Assembly (NCBI RefSeq): GCF_042678045.1
Contig: NZ_JBHUDI010000009.1
Coordinates: 1 to 64,000 of the forward strand
Source of the DNA: Natrinema amylolyticus_A
GTDB lineage: Archaea; Halobacteriota; Halobacteria; Halobacteriales; Natrialbaceae
DNA: 64,000 bases
Direction: 5' to 3'
Shown: positions 55,178-64,000 of the stretch, in pieces
Layout: every line of letters begins with the position of its first letter
Numbering within the stretch: the first letter of the stretch is position 1
Translations under genes and position numbers: made by a program
The notes under the pieces: generated by a model
The model's input: the letters and a program-made list of their open reading frames with translations, nothing else
Told to the model about the DNA's origin: nothing
The model's database searches: none

Positions 55178-55539
55178 ATTTCTCACTTGCCCCCCCGCTC
55201 GGGGTAGACGATTCTTGACTCCATTTCGCATAAGTGAGTCTCATTGTTTCAGCGGCTAAGAGGATCTGTACTCGAAGAATAGCCCTATTAGGACGCAGAT
55301 GATACGGATTCAGCGGTCGACACTCCGCTGATCGATGACCGACGCTGACGATCGCGTATCGATCGGAATACCGCTCAAATAGTGCGTTGTGCCCGTTACA
55401 CGAGTTCGGTAGCGGAGACCGATAGTAATCTGCCACGTTTACGACGCCACTGGAGCGGACGTAATTCCGGGGAGTGCCGGCCCACAGGGCGTTTTACTCC
55501 GACAACGGTTCCGTTCGAACAGTTGCGACCGTCGACGCG
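55178..55539 (-). promoter_or_regulatory. Upstream region of Tat paralogue 2 with conserved block
   Basis: The proximal 100 bp repeat the block seen upstream of paralogues 1 and 3: hairpin CCCCGAGCGGGG, TATA-like CTTATGCG (55227-55234) and the box CTTAGCCGCTGAAACAATG (55242-55260). Similarity to the paralogue 3 upstream region continues about 60 bp further (CTGTACTCGAAGAA). Beyond 55330 nothing is recognised. Confidence 0.5.
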
Positions 55540-55625
55540 TCATACGGACTCCTCTCAGTGAGTGCCGACGCACTTGCGACCCGCCCTGGGGGTGCGCCGG
55601 GACATCGGTATAGCGGACCGTATCA
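55540..55625 (+). repeat. Palindromic repeat, copy C
   Basis: An 86-bp imperfect palindrome beginning TCATACGGACTCCTCTCAGT and ending CCGTATCA. Its centre CGACGCACTTGCGACCC...GGGTGCGCCG forms the hairpin stem. It lies 60 bp downstream of the stop of paralogue 3 and is not fused to a stop codon. Confidence 0.75.
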
Positions 55626-55684
55626 GGCGTTCAAGACAGCGCACGGAATGGAAAGAAAAACTCTGGTGGGGATTCAGTTCGTGA

Positions 55685-56128
55685 TCACAGCCCGACCTCG
55701 ACCATGTTCAATCGGGCGTCACGGAATGCCCCGTCGTCGCCCATCGTCTCGCTGTCGCCGGGGCTGAGGTCAATGTCCTCCGTAAACAGGATGCCCCATA
55801 TCGGAGCGTCCTCACCCAGATCGAAATTGATGATGTAGGCGTCCCAGTCATCCGGGTCGTCGAACACGTCGTCCGCCGAACCGGAGTCGTCGATCAGGTC
55901 CTCTTTCTTTGCTGTTTCCAGCGACGAGATGACCTCGAAGTCGACATCAGGCCGGTAGTCGTCTTCGAACACGACTACCTGATCTTCATCGTCGTCATCA
56001 TCGTCGTCCTGCGCGGTGGCGGTTCCCGCCGTCGCGCCTGCGCCGAGGGCGAGCGCCGTCGTGGTGAGTGCCCCTTTCGTAACCGAGCGTCTCGAGTCGT
56101 CCGCCATCATTGTATCCTTATCTGTCAT
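55685..56128 (-). CDS. Tat-exported protein, paralogue 3
   Basis: A 147-residue protein from ATG 56128. The Tat signal DSRRSVTKGALTTTALALG (Arg13-Arg14) ends at ATAQ, followed by a poly-Asp run. The mature core DYRPDVDFEVISSLETAKKEDLIDDSG, DDVFDDPDDWDAYIINFDLG and WGILFTEDIDLSPGDSETMGDDGAF is closest to paralogue 2. It stops at VEVGL with no tail. The role is unknown; the Asp-rich mature protein could bind divalent cations, but this is speculation. Confidence 0.75.
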   Translation of the reverse strand: MTDKDTMMADDSRRSVTKGALTTTALALGAGATAGTATAQDDDDDDDEDQVVVFEDDYRPDVDFEVISSLETAKKEDLIDDSGSADDVFDDPDDWDAYIINFDLGEDAPIWGILFTEDIDLSPGDSETMGDDGAFRDARLNMVEVGL

Positions 56129-56599
56129 GTCTCTCACCGGATCCCCTGTCCGGGGTGGTCGGCCCTTGACCCAATCTTCACATAAGCCAGCCCCATTGTT
56201 TCACCGTCTAAGACGACCTGTACTCGAAGAACAGTCCTCTCGAGGCCCGAATCGGGCGGATTCGGCGGTCGACTATCCGGTGCGTGATGTCCCGCATCGA
56301 CGAACGGGTCTCGCTCTGAACGGGGCCTGGACAGTGTTTTGTCGTGTTAATCGGGTTGGTTGCGCGCAGAGCGTTCAATCTGACACGGTCACGACGATCA
56401 TCGCTGAATGGATACGGTTCAGGTGCAGTGACGGCTCACGGCGGAGTTTTGCTTCGGCAAAGACACGATTCAATAATCGAAACGCGCACACGCGGACGGC
56501 AATCGGGCAACTGATACGACGAACGGATCACGGTTCGTAATCGTCTGCAATCCTGACGGAAGCCCCGAACTGGGGCAGTTGTGACCGCCGACCGTCACG
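56129..56599 (-). promoter_or_regulatory. Upstream region of Tat paralogue 3 and intergenic space
   Basis: The first 100 bp upstream of the ATG again hold CCCCGGACAGGGG, the TATA-like CTTATGTG (56178-56185) and CTTAGACGGTGAAACAATG (56193-56211). The remaining 350 bp up to the folA stop show nothing recognisable. Confidence 0.5.
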
Positions 56600-57145
56600 T
56601 CACTCGCGGCGGGTATACTCGACGAACGCGAACCCGTCGTGTTCGTCGCGCGAGACCTCCCGAAACGACTTCCGGTCCCACTCCGGGAAGTACGTGTCGC
56701 CGTCCGGTTCGTCGTGAACCTCAGTGATGATCAGCCGATCGACCGCCGGCAGGAACTGCTCGTAGATCGTCGCGCCGCCGGCGACGAACACGCGATCGAC
56801 CCCGTCGTGGCGCTCGCGGGCCGCGATTTCGGCTTTTGCGAGCGCGTCTTCGAGATCGTGTGCGACGACGGTGTTGTCGGGCGTCTCGAGGTCCCGGCTC
56901 GTCAGGACGATCGTCGTCCGGCCGGGTAGCGGCTCGCCCAGCGTCTCGAGGATCCCCTCGTAGGTCACACGACCCATGATAACCGGATGGTCCATCGTCG
57001 TCTCTTTGAAGTGTTTTAGGTCGGCAGGGATGTGCCAGGGCATGTCGCCGTCGTTGCCGATGACGCCGTTGTCGGCGACCGCGACGATCGCGACGAGTTC
57101 GCGGTCGGTCTCAAGTGCCGACGTGGATGCGTCTCCGTCGCTCAT
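56600..57145 (-). CDS. folA: Dihydrofolate reductase
   Basis: A 181-residue DHFR reducing dihydrofolate with NADPH. It begins ELVAIVAVADNGVIGNDGDMPWHIPADLKHFKETT, with the catalytic acid Asp42. MGRVTYEGI and FVAGGATIYEQFLPAVDRLIITEVH follow. A 15-residue acidic extension precedes the domain. The ATG overlaps the thyA stop as ATGA, so both are made from one message and match in function: thymidylate synthesis produces dihydrofolate. Confidence 0.94.
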   Translation of the reverse strand: MSDGDASTSALETDRELVAIVAVADNGVIGNDGDMPWHIPADLKHFKETTMDHPVIMGRVTYEGILETLGEPLPGRTTIVLTSRDLETPDNTVVAHDLEDALAKAEIAARERHDGVDRVFVAGGATIYEQFLPAVDRLIITEVHDEPDGDTYFPEWDRKSFREVSRDEHDGFAFVEYTRRE

Positions 57146-58158
57146 TCGGCCACCGAAAATTCGATCCCGTCGTGTGACTCGTAGTTTCGAAGCTCGACGT
57201 CCTCGTAGGCGAGGTCGTCGATCGAGACGTCCGCGACCTCGAGCGTCGGCCGCTCGAGTGGCTCCCGCGAGAGTTGCTCGAGCAGCCCAGGGACGTGATC
57301 GAGGCGTTCGTCACCGTCGGCTTCGGGTGGGGCTTCGGACTCGAGCCACTCGCGGACCTCGTGATACTCCTCGCGGTCGTCGACTGCCGCCAGCTTCGAT
57401 TGGAGCGTCTCGAGGTTGTCGGCGTACCACTCCCCGCGCGCGCCGCGCCCGCAGTAGACGTGGGCGTCGACAACGGTGTGAGCAAAAGTTCCGGGTTCGA
57501 AGCCGGTCTGCTGTGCAATCACTTTGGTCAGCAGCGAGTAGGCCGCGATATTGAAGGGGATGCCGAGCGCGGTATCGCCCGACCGCTGGGTGAGATGGCA
57601 GTTTAGCTGGTCCCCCTGGACGTTGAAGACAAAGGAGTAGTGACAGGGTGGGAGCGTCGAGACGGCCGCGTTCGCGGGATGCCACGCGTTGACCACGAGC
57701 CGCCGGGAGTTCGGCGACTCGGCGAGCGTATCGATCACGTACTGGAGTTGATCGAACGTCCGTCGGCCGTCGGCTTCCTCGGTGACCCACCGGTGGGCCG
57801 CGTCGGGCCAGGTCTCGCCCTCGAGTTGGGCGTCGTCCTCGGGGACCGGATATCGTCGCCAGAAGCGGCCGTACGCGGTGTCGAGTCGGCCCTCGTCATC
57901 GGCCCAGGCGTCCCAGATCTTGGTCTCCTCGCGGAGATCTCGAATGTGTTCCTCGCCGGAGAGATACCAGCAGACCTCGTGGAGCATCGAGTTCCAGCGG
58001 TAGCCGTCCATCTCCTTGGTCGTCAGCAGGGGATACCCCTCCCCTAGGTCGACCTCGTAGTGCTCGCTGAACGACGAAATCGTGTCGACGCCGGTCCGAT
58101 TGGGCTTGTAGGTGCCCTCGGAGAGGACCGTATCAACTAGCTCGAGGTACTGTTGCAT
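57142..58158 (-). CDS. thyA: Thymidylate synthase
   Basis: A 338-residue ThyA enzyme converting dUMP to dTMP with methylene-tetrahydrofolate. The nucleophile Cys172 is in LPPCHYSF. Folate- and dUMP-binding parts are TGVDTISSFSEHYEVDLGEGYPLLTTKEM, QRSGDTALGIPFNIAAYSLL and VVDAHVYCG. A haloarchaeal acidic insert lies near 260-280. It is the first gene of a thyA-folA operon. Confidence 0.95.
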   Translation of the reverse strand: MQQYLELVDTVLSEGTYKPNRTGVDTISSFSEHYEVDLGEGYPLLTTKEMDGYRWNSMLHEVCWYLSGEEHIRDLREETKIWDAWADDEGRLDTAYGRFWRRYPVPEDDAQLEGETWPDAAHRWVTEEADGRRTFDQLQYVIDTLAESPNSRRLVVNAWHPANAAVSTLPPCHYSFVFNVQGDQLNCHLTQRSGDTALGIPFNIAAYSLLTKVIAQQTGFEPGTFAHTVVDAHVYCGRGARGEWYADNLETLQSKLAAVDDREEYHEVREWLESEAPPEADGDERLDHVPGLLEQLSREPLERPTLEVADVSIDDLAYEDVELRNYESHDGIEFSVAE

Positions 58159-58220
58159 TGTCGCGCTATTGGAAGTCCCCGATTAAAACGCGTTTCATCT
58201 CTGCTTTCAGAGTGTCAGCG

Positions 58221-59066
58221 TCACTGATTGATCCCCTCACGACTTCCATCCGACCTCGGCCCGTCACAGACGGCTGCCGGCTCTTGTCCCTCGAGCGGTG
58301 TCGGCTCGCCCTCGAGACGGTACGTGAACGAATACGCGGCACTGCCGCCGGAGGCGTGGACGACCGCGATCGTGCCGGTTCGCTTGTCGCCGGCACAGTC
58401 GTCGCTGCCCGCGCCCTCGGGAAACGCAAACGGCGCGTACGTCGTCTCGAACGACTTGGTTTCTGCCGGCGGGACGACGAGATCCGTTCTCGAGGGAGAG
58501 AGCGGCCGGTTGTCACCGATCCCGACGACACCAGGGGCAAAATCAAACGCAGACCGATCGAACGAGTCGCGTTGTGGATCGATGGTCGGGTTCGGAACGT
58601 CGCCGTAGATGCCGACGAACCGGACGAGCAACGGTGCAGTGGCCTGGTTCTCGATGTCGAACCGTGCACGGCCGTCTCGAAGCGGTTCGACGGAACTCGT
58701 GGCCGCGTGGACTGGCCCCCAGACTCGTTTGTCGACTACCCCCTCCGATGTTCCGGCCTCGACGCGAAGCGAGTCTGAAACATACGTTTCTAGTCGATCC
58801 GGGAACACCACGGGGAACCTGACGGGATTGCTCGGCTGTTCGATCGTCTCGTACATCTCGTCGGTAGACGGGTCGAAGAGCGAGACCTGCTGTACGTCGA
58901 TGTCGTCGCGGAACTGGACGACGAGGTCCGTCTCGTCATACCAGTCGTTCTCGAAGACTTCGGACGCGTCCGGACCAGTACGAGCGATCGGGAGCGAGTC
59001 GACACAGCCGGCAGACGCGAGAACACCACCGGTCGCGAGCGTCTGGAGGAACGGGCGGCGGTTCAT
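58221..59066 (-). CDS. Tat-exported lipoprotein, unknown function
   Basis: A 281-residue protein with MNRRPFLQTLATGGVLASAGC, a twin-arginine and lipobox with Cys21. The mature part is beta-rich (DLVVQFRDDIDVQQVSLFDP, RFDIENQATAPLLVRFVGIYGDV, VVPPAETKSFETTYAPF), suggesting an immunoglobulin-like or cupredoxin-like fold, but no family is recognised. The two late cysteines (DDCAGD and AVCDGP) may form a disulfide. It lies on the outer face of the membrane. Confidence 0.72.
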   Translation of the reverse strand: MNRRPFLQTLATGGVLASAGCVDSLPIARTGPDASEVFENDWYDETDLVVQFRDDIDVQQVSLFDPSTDEMYETIEQPSNPVRFPVVFPDRLETYVSDSLRVEAGTSEGVVDKRVWGPVHAATSSVEPLRDGRARFDIENQATAPLLVRFVGIYGDVPNPTIDPQRDSFDRSAFDFAPGVVGIGDNRPLSPSRTDLVVPPAETKSFETTYAPFAFPEGAGSDDCAGDKRTGTIAVVHASGGSAAYSFTYRLEGEPTPLEGQEPAAVCDGPRSDGSREGINQ

Positions 59067-59254
59067 ACACCTACGTTCAACTATCCTACCAAATGTTTTG
59101 TCGTTCGTTCGACACGCCCGGCAGTTTCCACTGCCGAGACAGGAACGCGACGGGTGGTAGCCGGCTCACTGAGCCCAGTATAGGGCACGATCGTGCATAC
59201 CTCCGGCTCGCACAAAGAGCAACGCTTACAGGTTCGTGCGTTCCGCTATCGACC

Positions 59255-60547
<1,293 letters not shown>

Positions 60548-60636
60548 CGGCCGCAGACTGCGTTCTTCCGGTCGCTGTTCCTAGTCCGTGAGACCCAGCG
60601 TCCGTTTTCACCAATTCTGCGAGACATACAACCAGT

Positions 60637-61504
60637 ATGTCTTCCGAGTCAGGATCGACGGTCCGGGCACGAGTACAGCGAGTGCTCGAGCGCTCGCAGC
60701 CGTGGGCCTTCCCGACGCTCTATCTGGGCTGGGCGTACCTGTTCTGGCTTCCGATCGTCGCCTGAACGGTTCCGAACGTCGGGTTGTTCCTCGTCGGTGG
60801 GTTCAGTCCACTGCTCGCGGGGCTGTGGTTACTGTGGGTTGAGGACGGCCGTGCGGGCCTCGCCGATCTCCGGCGACGGCTGACCGATCGCAACCGCATC
60901 GAGCCCCGCTGGTGGCTGGTCATCGTCCTCTTCTATCCGGCGTTCAATCTGCTCGCCGCCGGCGTCGCGCTCGCGACCGGATACACGTCGGCACCGCTCG
61001 AGGTCATCACGGCCGACCGCCTGCTCGATCCGACGGCACTGCTCCTGTTGGTCGCCGTCGCGCTCGTGTTCCCGACGATCGAAGAGATCGGCCTCCGTGG
61101 CTACTGGTTCGATCAGTTGCAGGCGCGCTGGAGCGCGCTGGTGGCGAGTCTGATCCTCGGCGTCGTGTGGGCGTCGTGGCACGTGCCACTCGTCTATATG
61201 GCCGGCTACTACGAGGGAACGACGTTCGATCCGGCGCTGTGGTGGTGGCTCCCGAGCATCGTGCTCACCGCCGTCATCGCCACGTGGGTCCTACAACAAC
61301 ACACAGCGAAGCGTCCTCGCCGTGATCGGACTGCACTTCGTGGGCAACCTGACTGGCGAGACGATCGGGTTCAGCCCCGAGTTGTACCCGGCCGTCCACC
61401 TCGGGACTGCTCTCGTGGCGATCGTGCTGGTCGTCGGCTGGGGCCCGGAGTCGCTTCGTGGCCGGGGACGACCGTGTCCTGTCCCTGTGTCGGACCCGCC
61501 GTAA
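60637..61504 (+). pseudogene. CPBP-family intramembrane protease, broken by a stop and a frameshift
   Basis: The frame opens at ATG 60637 (MSSESGSTVRARVQRVLERS), meets TGA at 60763-60765, and continues in the same frame with VPNVGLFLVGGFSPLLAGLW. The catalytic motifs are intact: IEEIGLRGYW (EExxxR) and VWASWHVPLVYM. Near 61290 an extra C shifts the frame. The original reading resumes as YNNTQRSVLAVIGLHFVGNLTGE and ends at TAA 61502-61504. With both lesions the full protein cannot be made. It was a CAAX-prenyl-protease-like membrane protein of about 288 residues. The TGA replaces what is probably a Trp codon. Confidence 0.82.
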
Positions 61505-61756
61505 GCCGGACTCGCCGTCGTGACGATCACTGGCGGCCGTTGCTGGCTCGCCTGATTTGAGTGAGTGGAACACGTTGACACCGGTGGCGAACGGATCCTC
61601 GTACATCACTCGACTGGTGTTTCGCGCCCTCGGAACGGCTTGGTTTCTGACCATACATCCGATGAAGATCACGAAGAGTGTCAACCCAGTGGAACGAAGT
61701 GCCTGAGGGGCGCAGCGTATGACAGAGCCCCAGGTTAGCGTTCTCTCCCTATAGAT

Positions 61757-64000
61757 ATGACCTCGGCAGAGATTATCGAGCCGCTCGGTCACCACGAGCT
61801 ACTGCTCGTCATCGTCCAGTTTACGGCGTTGCTTTTCGTCGCACGGACGCTCGGCGAGGCGTTCAGATCGATTGGACAACCGGCGGTCGTCGGCGAACTC
61901 CTCGCGGGGGTCATGCTCGGGCCGTCAGTGCTCGGACTGGTCGCCCCCAGTGTTTACGAGTGGCTGTTTCTGGTATCCGAAGCGCAGTTCCATCTGCTCG
62001 AGGTAATCTCGTGGCTCGGGCTGATCATGCTGTTGATCGTCACCGGCCTCGAGACGGATATCGACCTCATTATCAACAAAGGACGGACGGCGGTCGTTCT
62101 CTCGCTCGGTGGGATCGTCGTCCCGTTCGCAACGGGGTTTGCACTGGGCTGGGTGCTCCCGGCGGCGTTCATCGCGGCCCCTGGACAGCGACTCGTCTTC
62201 AGTCTGTTTCTCGCCACCGCGATGAGTATCTCCGCGATTCCCGTCATCGCCAAGGTCCTCATCGAACTCGATGTCGTTCGCCGCGACATCGGACAGTTGA
62301 TCCTCGCAGCGGGCATGGTCGACGATACGATCGGCTGGATCCTGCTGGCCACGGTCGCCGGATTGGCCCGCACTGGCGTGTTCAACGTCGGTTCGGCCGT
62401 CGCGACGATCCTCTCGGTGGTCGCCTTCCTCGGTGTCGCGTTCACGATTGGCCGGCGGTTCACGGTCGACCTCGTTCGCTGGGTCGACAACGCCTTCGGA
62501 AGCGACGCAGCATTGCTGTCGACGCTGATGCTGCTGGCGCTCGCGGCGGGGGCGATCACACAGTACATGGGTCTCGAGGCGATCCTCGGCGCGTTCGTCG
62601 TCGGCGTCCTGGTCGGGCAGGTGAAACGGTTCGATTACGAGCTCCGGCACATGTTCGAGGTCGTCACGCTGTCGATCTTCGCGCCGGTTTTCTTCGCGAT
62701 CGCGGGACTTCGGATGGATATTGTTGCGTTGGCCGACCCGACGGTCTTCGGTGTCGGCGTCGTCGTCTTCGGCGTCGCTTGTTTCGGGAAGTTCGCCGGG
62801 ATCATGGGCGTGACGCCGTTCGCCGGCCTCTCGCGATGGGAGGGAATCACGATCGGCGGCGGGATGAACGCACGCGGAGCAATGGAGATCATCGTCGCGA
62901 CCATCGGGCTCGGTGCCGGCATCTTGACGATCGAAATGTACAGCATCATCGTCGCCATCGCCATCGTCACCTCGCTGATGGCACCCGCGATCATGCGGTG
63001 GTCGATCCCGAAGATCGAGGTGAGCGCCGACGAGCGCGACCGAATCGAACGGGAAGCGTACCGCCAGGAGAGTTTCGTCGAGAATCTCACGCGAGTCCTG
63101 CTGCCGACTCGCGGCGGGGCCGATACCCGGTATGCGGCGCGACTGCTCGGGCCGCTGCTTCGAGACCGGGAGATCGAACTCGACGTGCTCTGCGTGAGCG
63201 AGGCGACCGAGGGCAGTGGTGGACGGATCAGTGAGGTTGCAACCCGCATCAGGCGTGGGCTGGCCGCGTGGCTACGACCTACCGTTCGAGAATCGAACAC
63301 CGCAGTCGCCCCGGACTCCGCCGAGCGGATCTTCGACGCCGTCGAGCGTCAGCTTGGTGAGGACGTCCGGGAACCGAGACGGATCGCGCGCGAACGGGCG
63401 GAGAGCGTTGCCGAGACGATCCTCGAGGAAAGCTCGCTCGGGTACGACCTGCTCGTCCTCGGTGAAACGGGCGCCGGGCGGACGCCCGACGAGCCGTTGT
63501 TCAGCGAGACGGTCAACCGAGTCGTTCAGGAAGCGCCGTGTCCGGCGATGATCGTCAGCACGCAGTCGGCGGCGGTGCCACCCGCCGACTCACTCGAGCG
63601 GATACTGCTGCCGACCGTCGGGACAGTCTCGAGTCGATACGCTGCCGAACTCGCGTTCGCGATCGCCGCCAGTGAGAACGCACTCGTCGACATCCTCCAC
63701 GTCGTCGAGCGACCACGATTCGACGAGCGATTCGCCGGTGAACCCGATCTCTCGAGGCAAGCGGGCATCGGCGAGCAGATCGTCGAACGAGAGGCGGCAC
63801 TCGGCAGGCGGCTCGGTGCCTCGGTCCTGACGACGGTGACGAGCGCATCTTCGCCGGAAGCAGAGATCGTCGATCGGGCAGCCCGGACCGACGCCGACGT
63901 GATCGTCATGGGATCGGACGTGCGGTTGCTCTCACAACGGGCGTTCCTCGGTCACCGGGTCGAACATGTCGTCCGGGACGCGTCGTGTCCGGTCGCGGTA
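61757..64000 (+). CDS. CPA2-type Na+(K+)/H+ antiporter with C-terminal Usp domains (3' partial)
   Basis: The frame is open from ATG 61757 to the window end, 748 codons. Residues about 15-410 form a Kef/NapA-like antiporter with some 12 helices: IGQPAVVGELLAGVMLGPSVLG, LLIVTGLETD, the ion-binding AGMVDDTIGWILL (Asp-Asp pair, as in electrogenic NapA-type exchangers) and NARGAMEIIVATIGL. Two Usp-like domains follow (LTRVLLPTRGGADTRYAARLL to PCPAMIV, then ERILLPTVGTVSSRYAAELAFAIA to ASCPVAV). It would exchange monovalent cations for protons. ATAGATATG just upstream hides the promoter. Confidence 0.88.
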   Translation, partial: MTSAEIIEPLGHHELLLVIVQFTALLFVARTLGEAFRSIGQPAVVGELLAGVMLGPSVLGLVAPSVYEWLFLVSEAQFHLLEVISWLGLIMLLIVTGLETDIDLIINKGRTAVVLSLGGIVVPFATGFALGWVLPAAFIAAPGQRLVFSLFLATAMSISAIPVIAKVLIELDVVRRDIGQLILAAGMVDDTIGWILLATVAGLARTGVFNVGSAVATILSVVAFLGVAFTIGRRFTVDLVRWVDNAFGSDAALLSTLMLLALAAGAITQYMGLEAILGAFVVGVLVGQVKRFDYELRHMFEVVTLSIFAPVFFAIAGLRMDIVALADPTVFGVGVVVFGVACFGKFAGIMGVTPFAGLSRWEGITIGGGMNARGAMEIIVATIGLGAGILTIEMYSIIVAIAIVTSLMAPAIMRWSIPKIEVSADERDRIEREAYRQESFVENLTRVLLPTRGGADTRYAARLLGPLLRDREIELDVLCVSEATEGSGGRISEVATRIRRGLAAWLRPTVRESNTAVAPDSAERIFDAVERQLGEDVREPRRIARERAESVAETILEESSLGYDLLVLGETGAGRTPDEPLFSETVNRVVQEAPCPAMIVSTQSAAVPPADSLERILLPTVGTVSSRYAAELAFAIAASENALVDILHVVERPRFDERFAGEPDLSRQAGIGEQIVEREAALGRRLGASVLTTVTSASSPEAEIVDRAARTDADVIVMGSDVRLLSQRAFLGHRVEHVVRDASCPVAV

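Overview
The window is chromosomal DNA from an extremely halophilic archaeon (class Halobacteria). The evidence is the GC-rich, strongly acidic coding sequence, an archaeal-type initiator tRNA, haloarchaea-restricted families (DUF5783, DUF5804, UPF0212, HTH-10 bacterio-opsin-activator-like regulators), a proteasome beta subunit with propeptide, a ChlID/CobN-type cobalamin cluster, Tat-dependent signal peptides and TATA-box promoters placed for leaderless or short-leader mRNAs. Assignment to the Natrialbales is plausible but is inference.

Layout. 1-1.4 kb: 3' end of an unidentified gene, the initiator tRNA-Met, and a decayed UvrD-family helicase. 1.5-7.7 kb: a compact sulfur/arsenic-type module with an ArsM-like methyltransferase, OsmC, a winged-helix regulator, an MFS transporter, a rhodanese-persulfide dioxygenase fusion, a divergent cysteine-rich HTH-10 regulator and a DsrE protein. 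7.8-13.7 kb: sensor histidine kinase, MaoC hydratase, alpha/beta hydrolase and an NCS2 nucleobase permease. 13.7-21.4 kb: cobalamin cluster (ChlID diverging from CobN, a 20-codon ORF, CbiC, CbiE) joined by ATGA overlaps. 21.7-29.5 kb: SRPBCC protein, FNT channel fused to two Usp domains, aldo/keto reductase, MFS transporter, CBS regulator, UPF0212 and small membrane proteins. 29.6-40.1 kb: proteasome beta, Gfo/Idh dehydrogenase divergent from ThuA, DUF389 protein, an eIF2B/R15P-isomerase relative, DUF5783, Mrp ATPase, a UDG-superfamily protein and a DUF2064-like protein.

40.15-43.0 kb: an AT-rich 2.83-kb integrated element flanked by a 20-bp direct repeat of the tRNA-Ser(UGA) 5' end. It carries only a tyrosine recombinase and an AlbA_2/Schlafen-like protein. 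Integration split the 5' end of the tRNA gene, so the old tRNA promoter now sits in front of a stump.

43.3-53.2 kb: DUF5804, a Tat lipoprotein, cysteine synthase, a HemAT-like globin transducer, thioredoxin, a DUF255 thioredoxin-domain protein and aconitase. Two copies of an 85-86 bp palindromic repeat lie here, both supplying the stop codon of the adjacent gene; a third lies at 55.5 kb. 53.5-56.2 kb: three paralogous Tat-exported proteins, each with a conserved promoter/leader block. 56.6-64 kb: thyA-folA operon, a Tat lipoprotein, purD, a CPBP protease gene broken by a stop and a frameshift, and a CPA2 antiporter-Usp fusion running off the end.

Strongest candidates for new biology: the minimal integrase plus AlbA element in tRNA-Ser, the stop-codon-supplying palindromic repeats, the triplicated secreted proteins with their shared leader block, and the cysteine-rich regulator/sulfur module with its perfect 14-bp palindrome.
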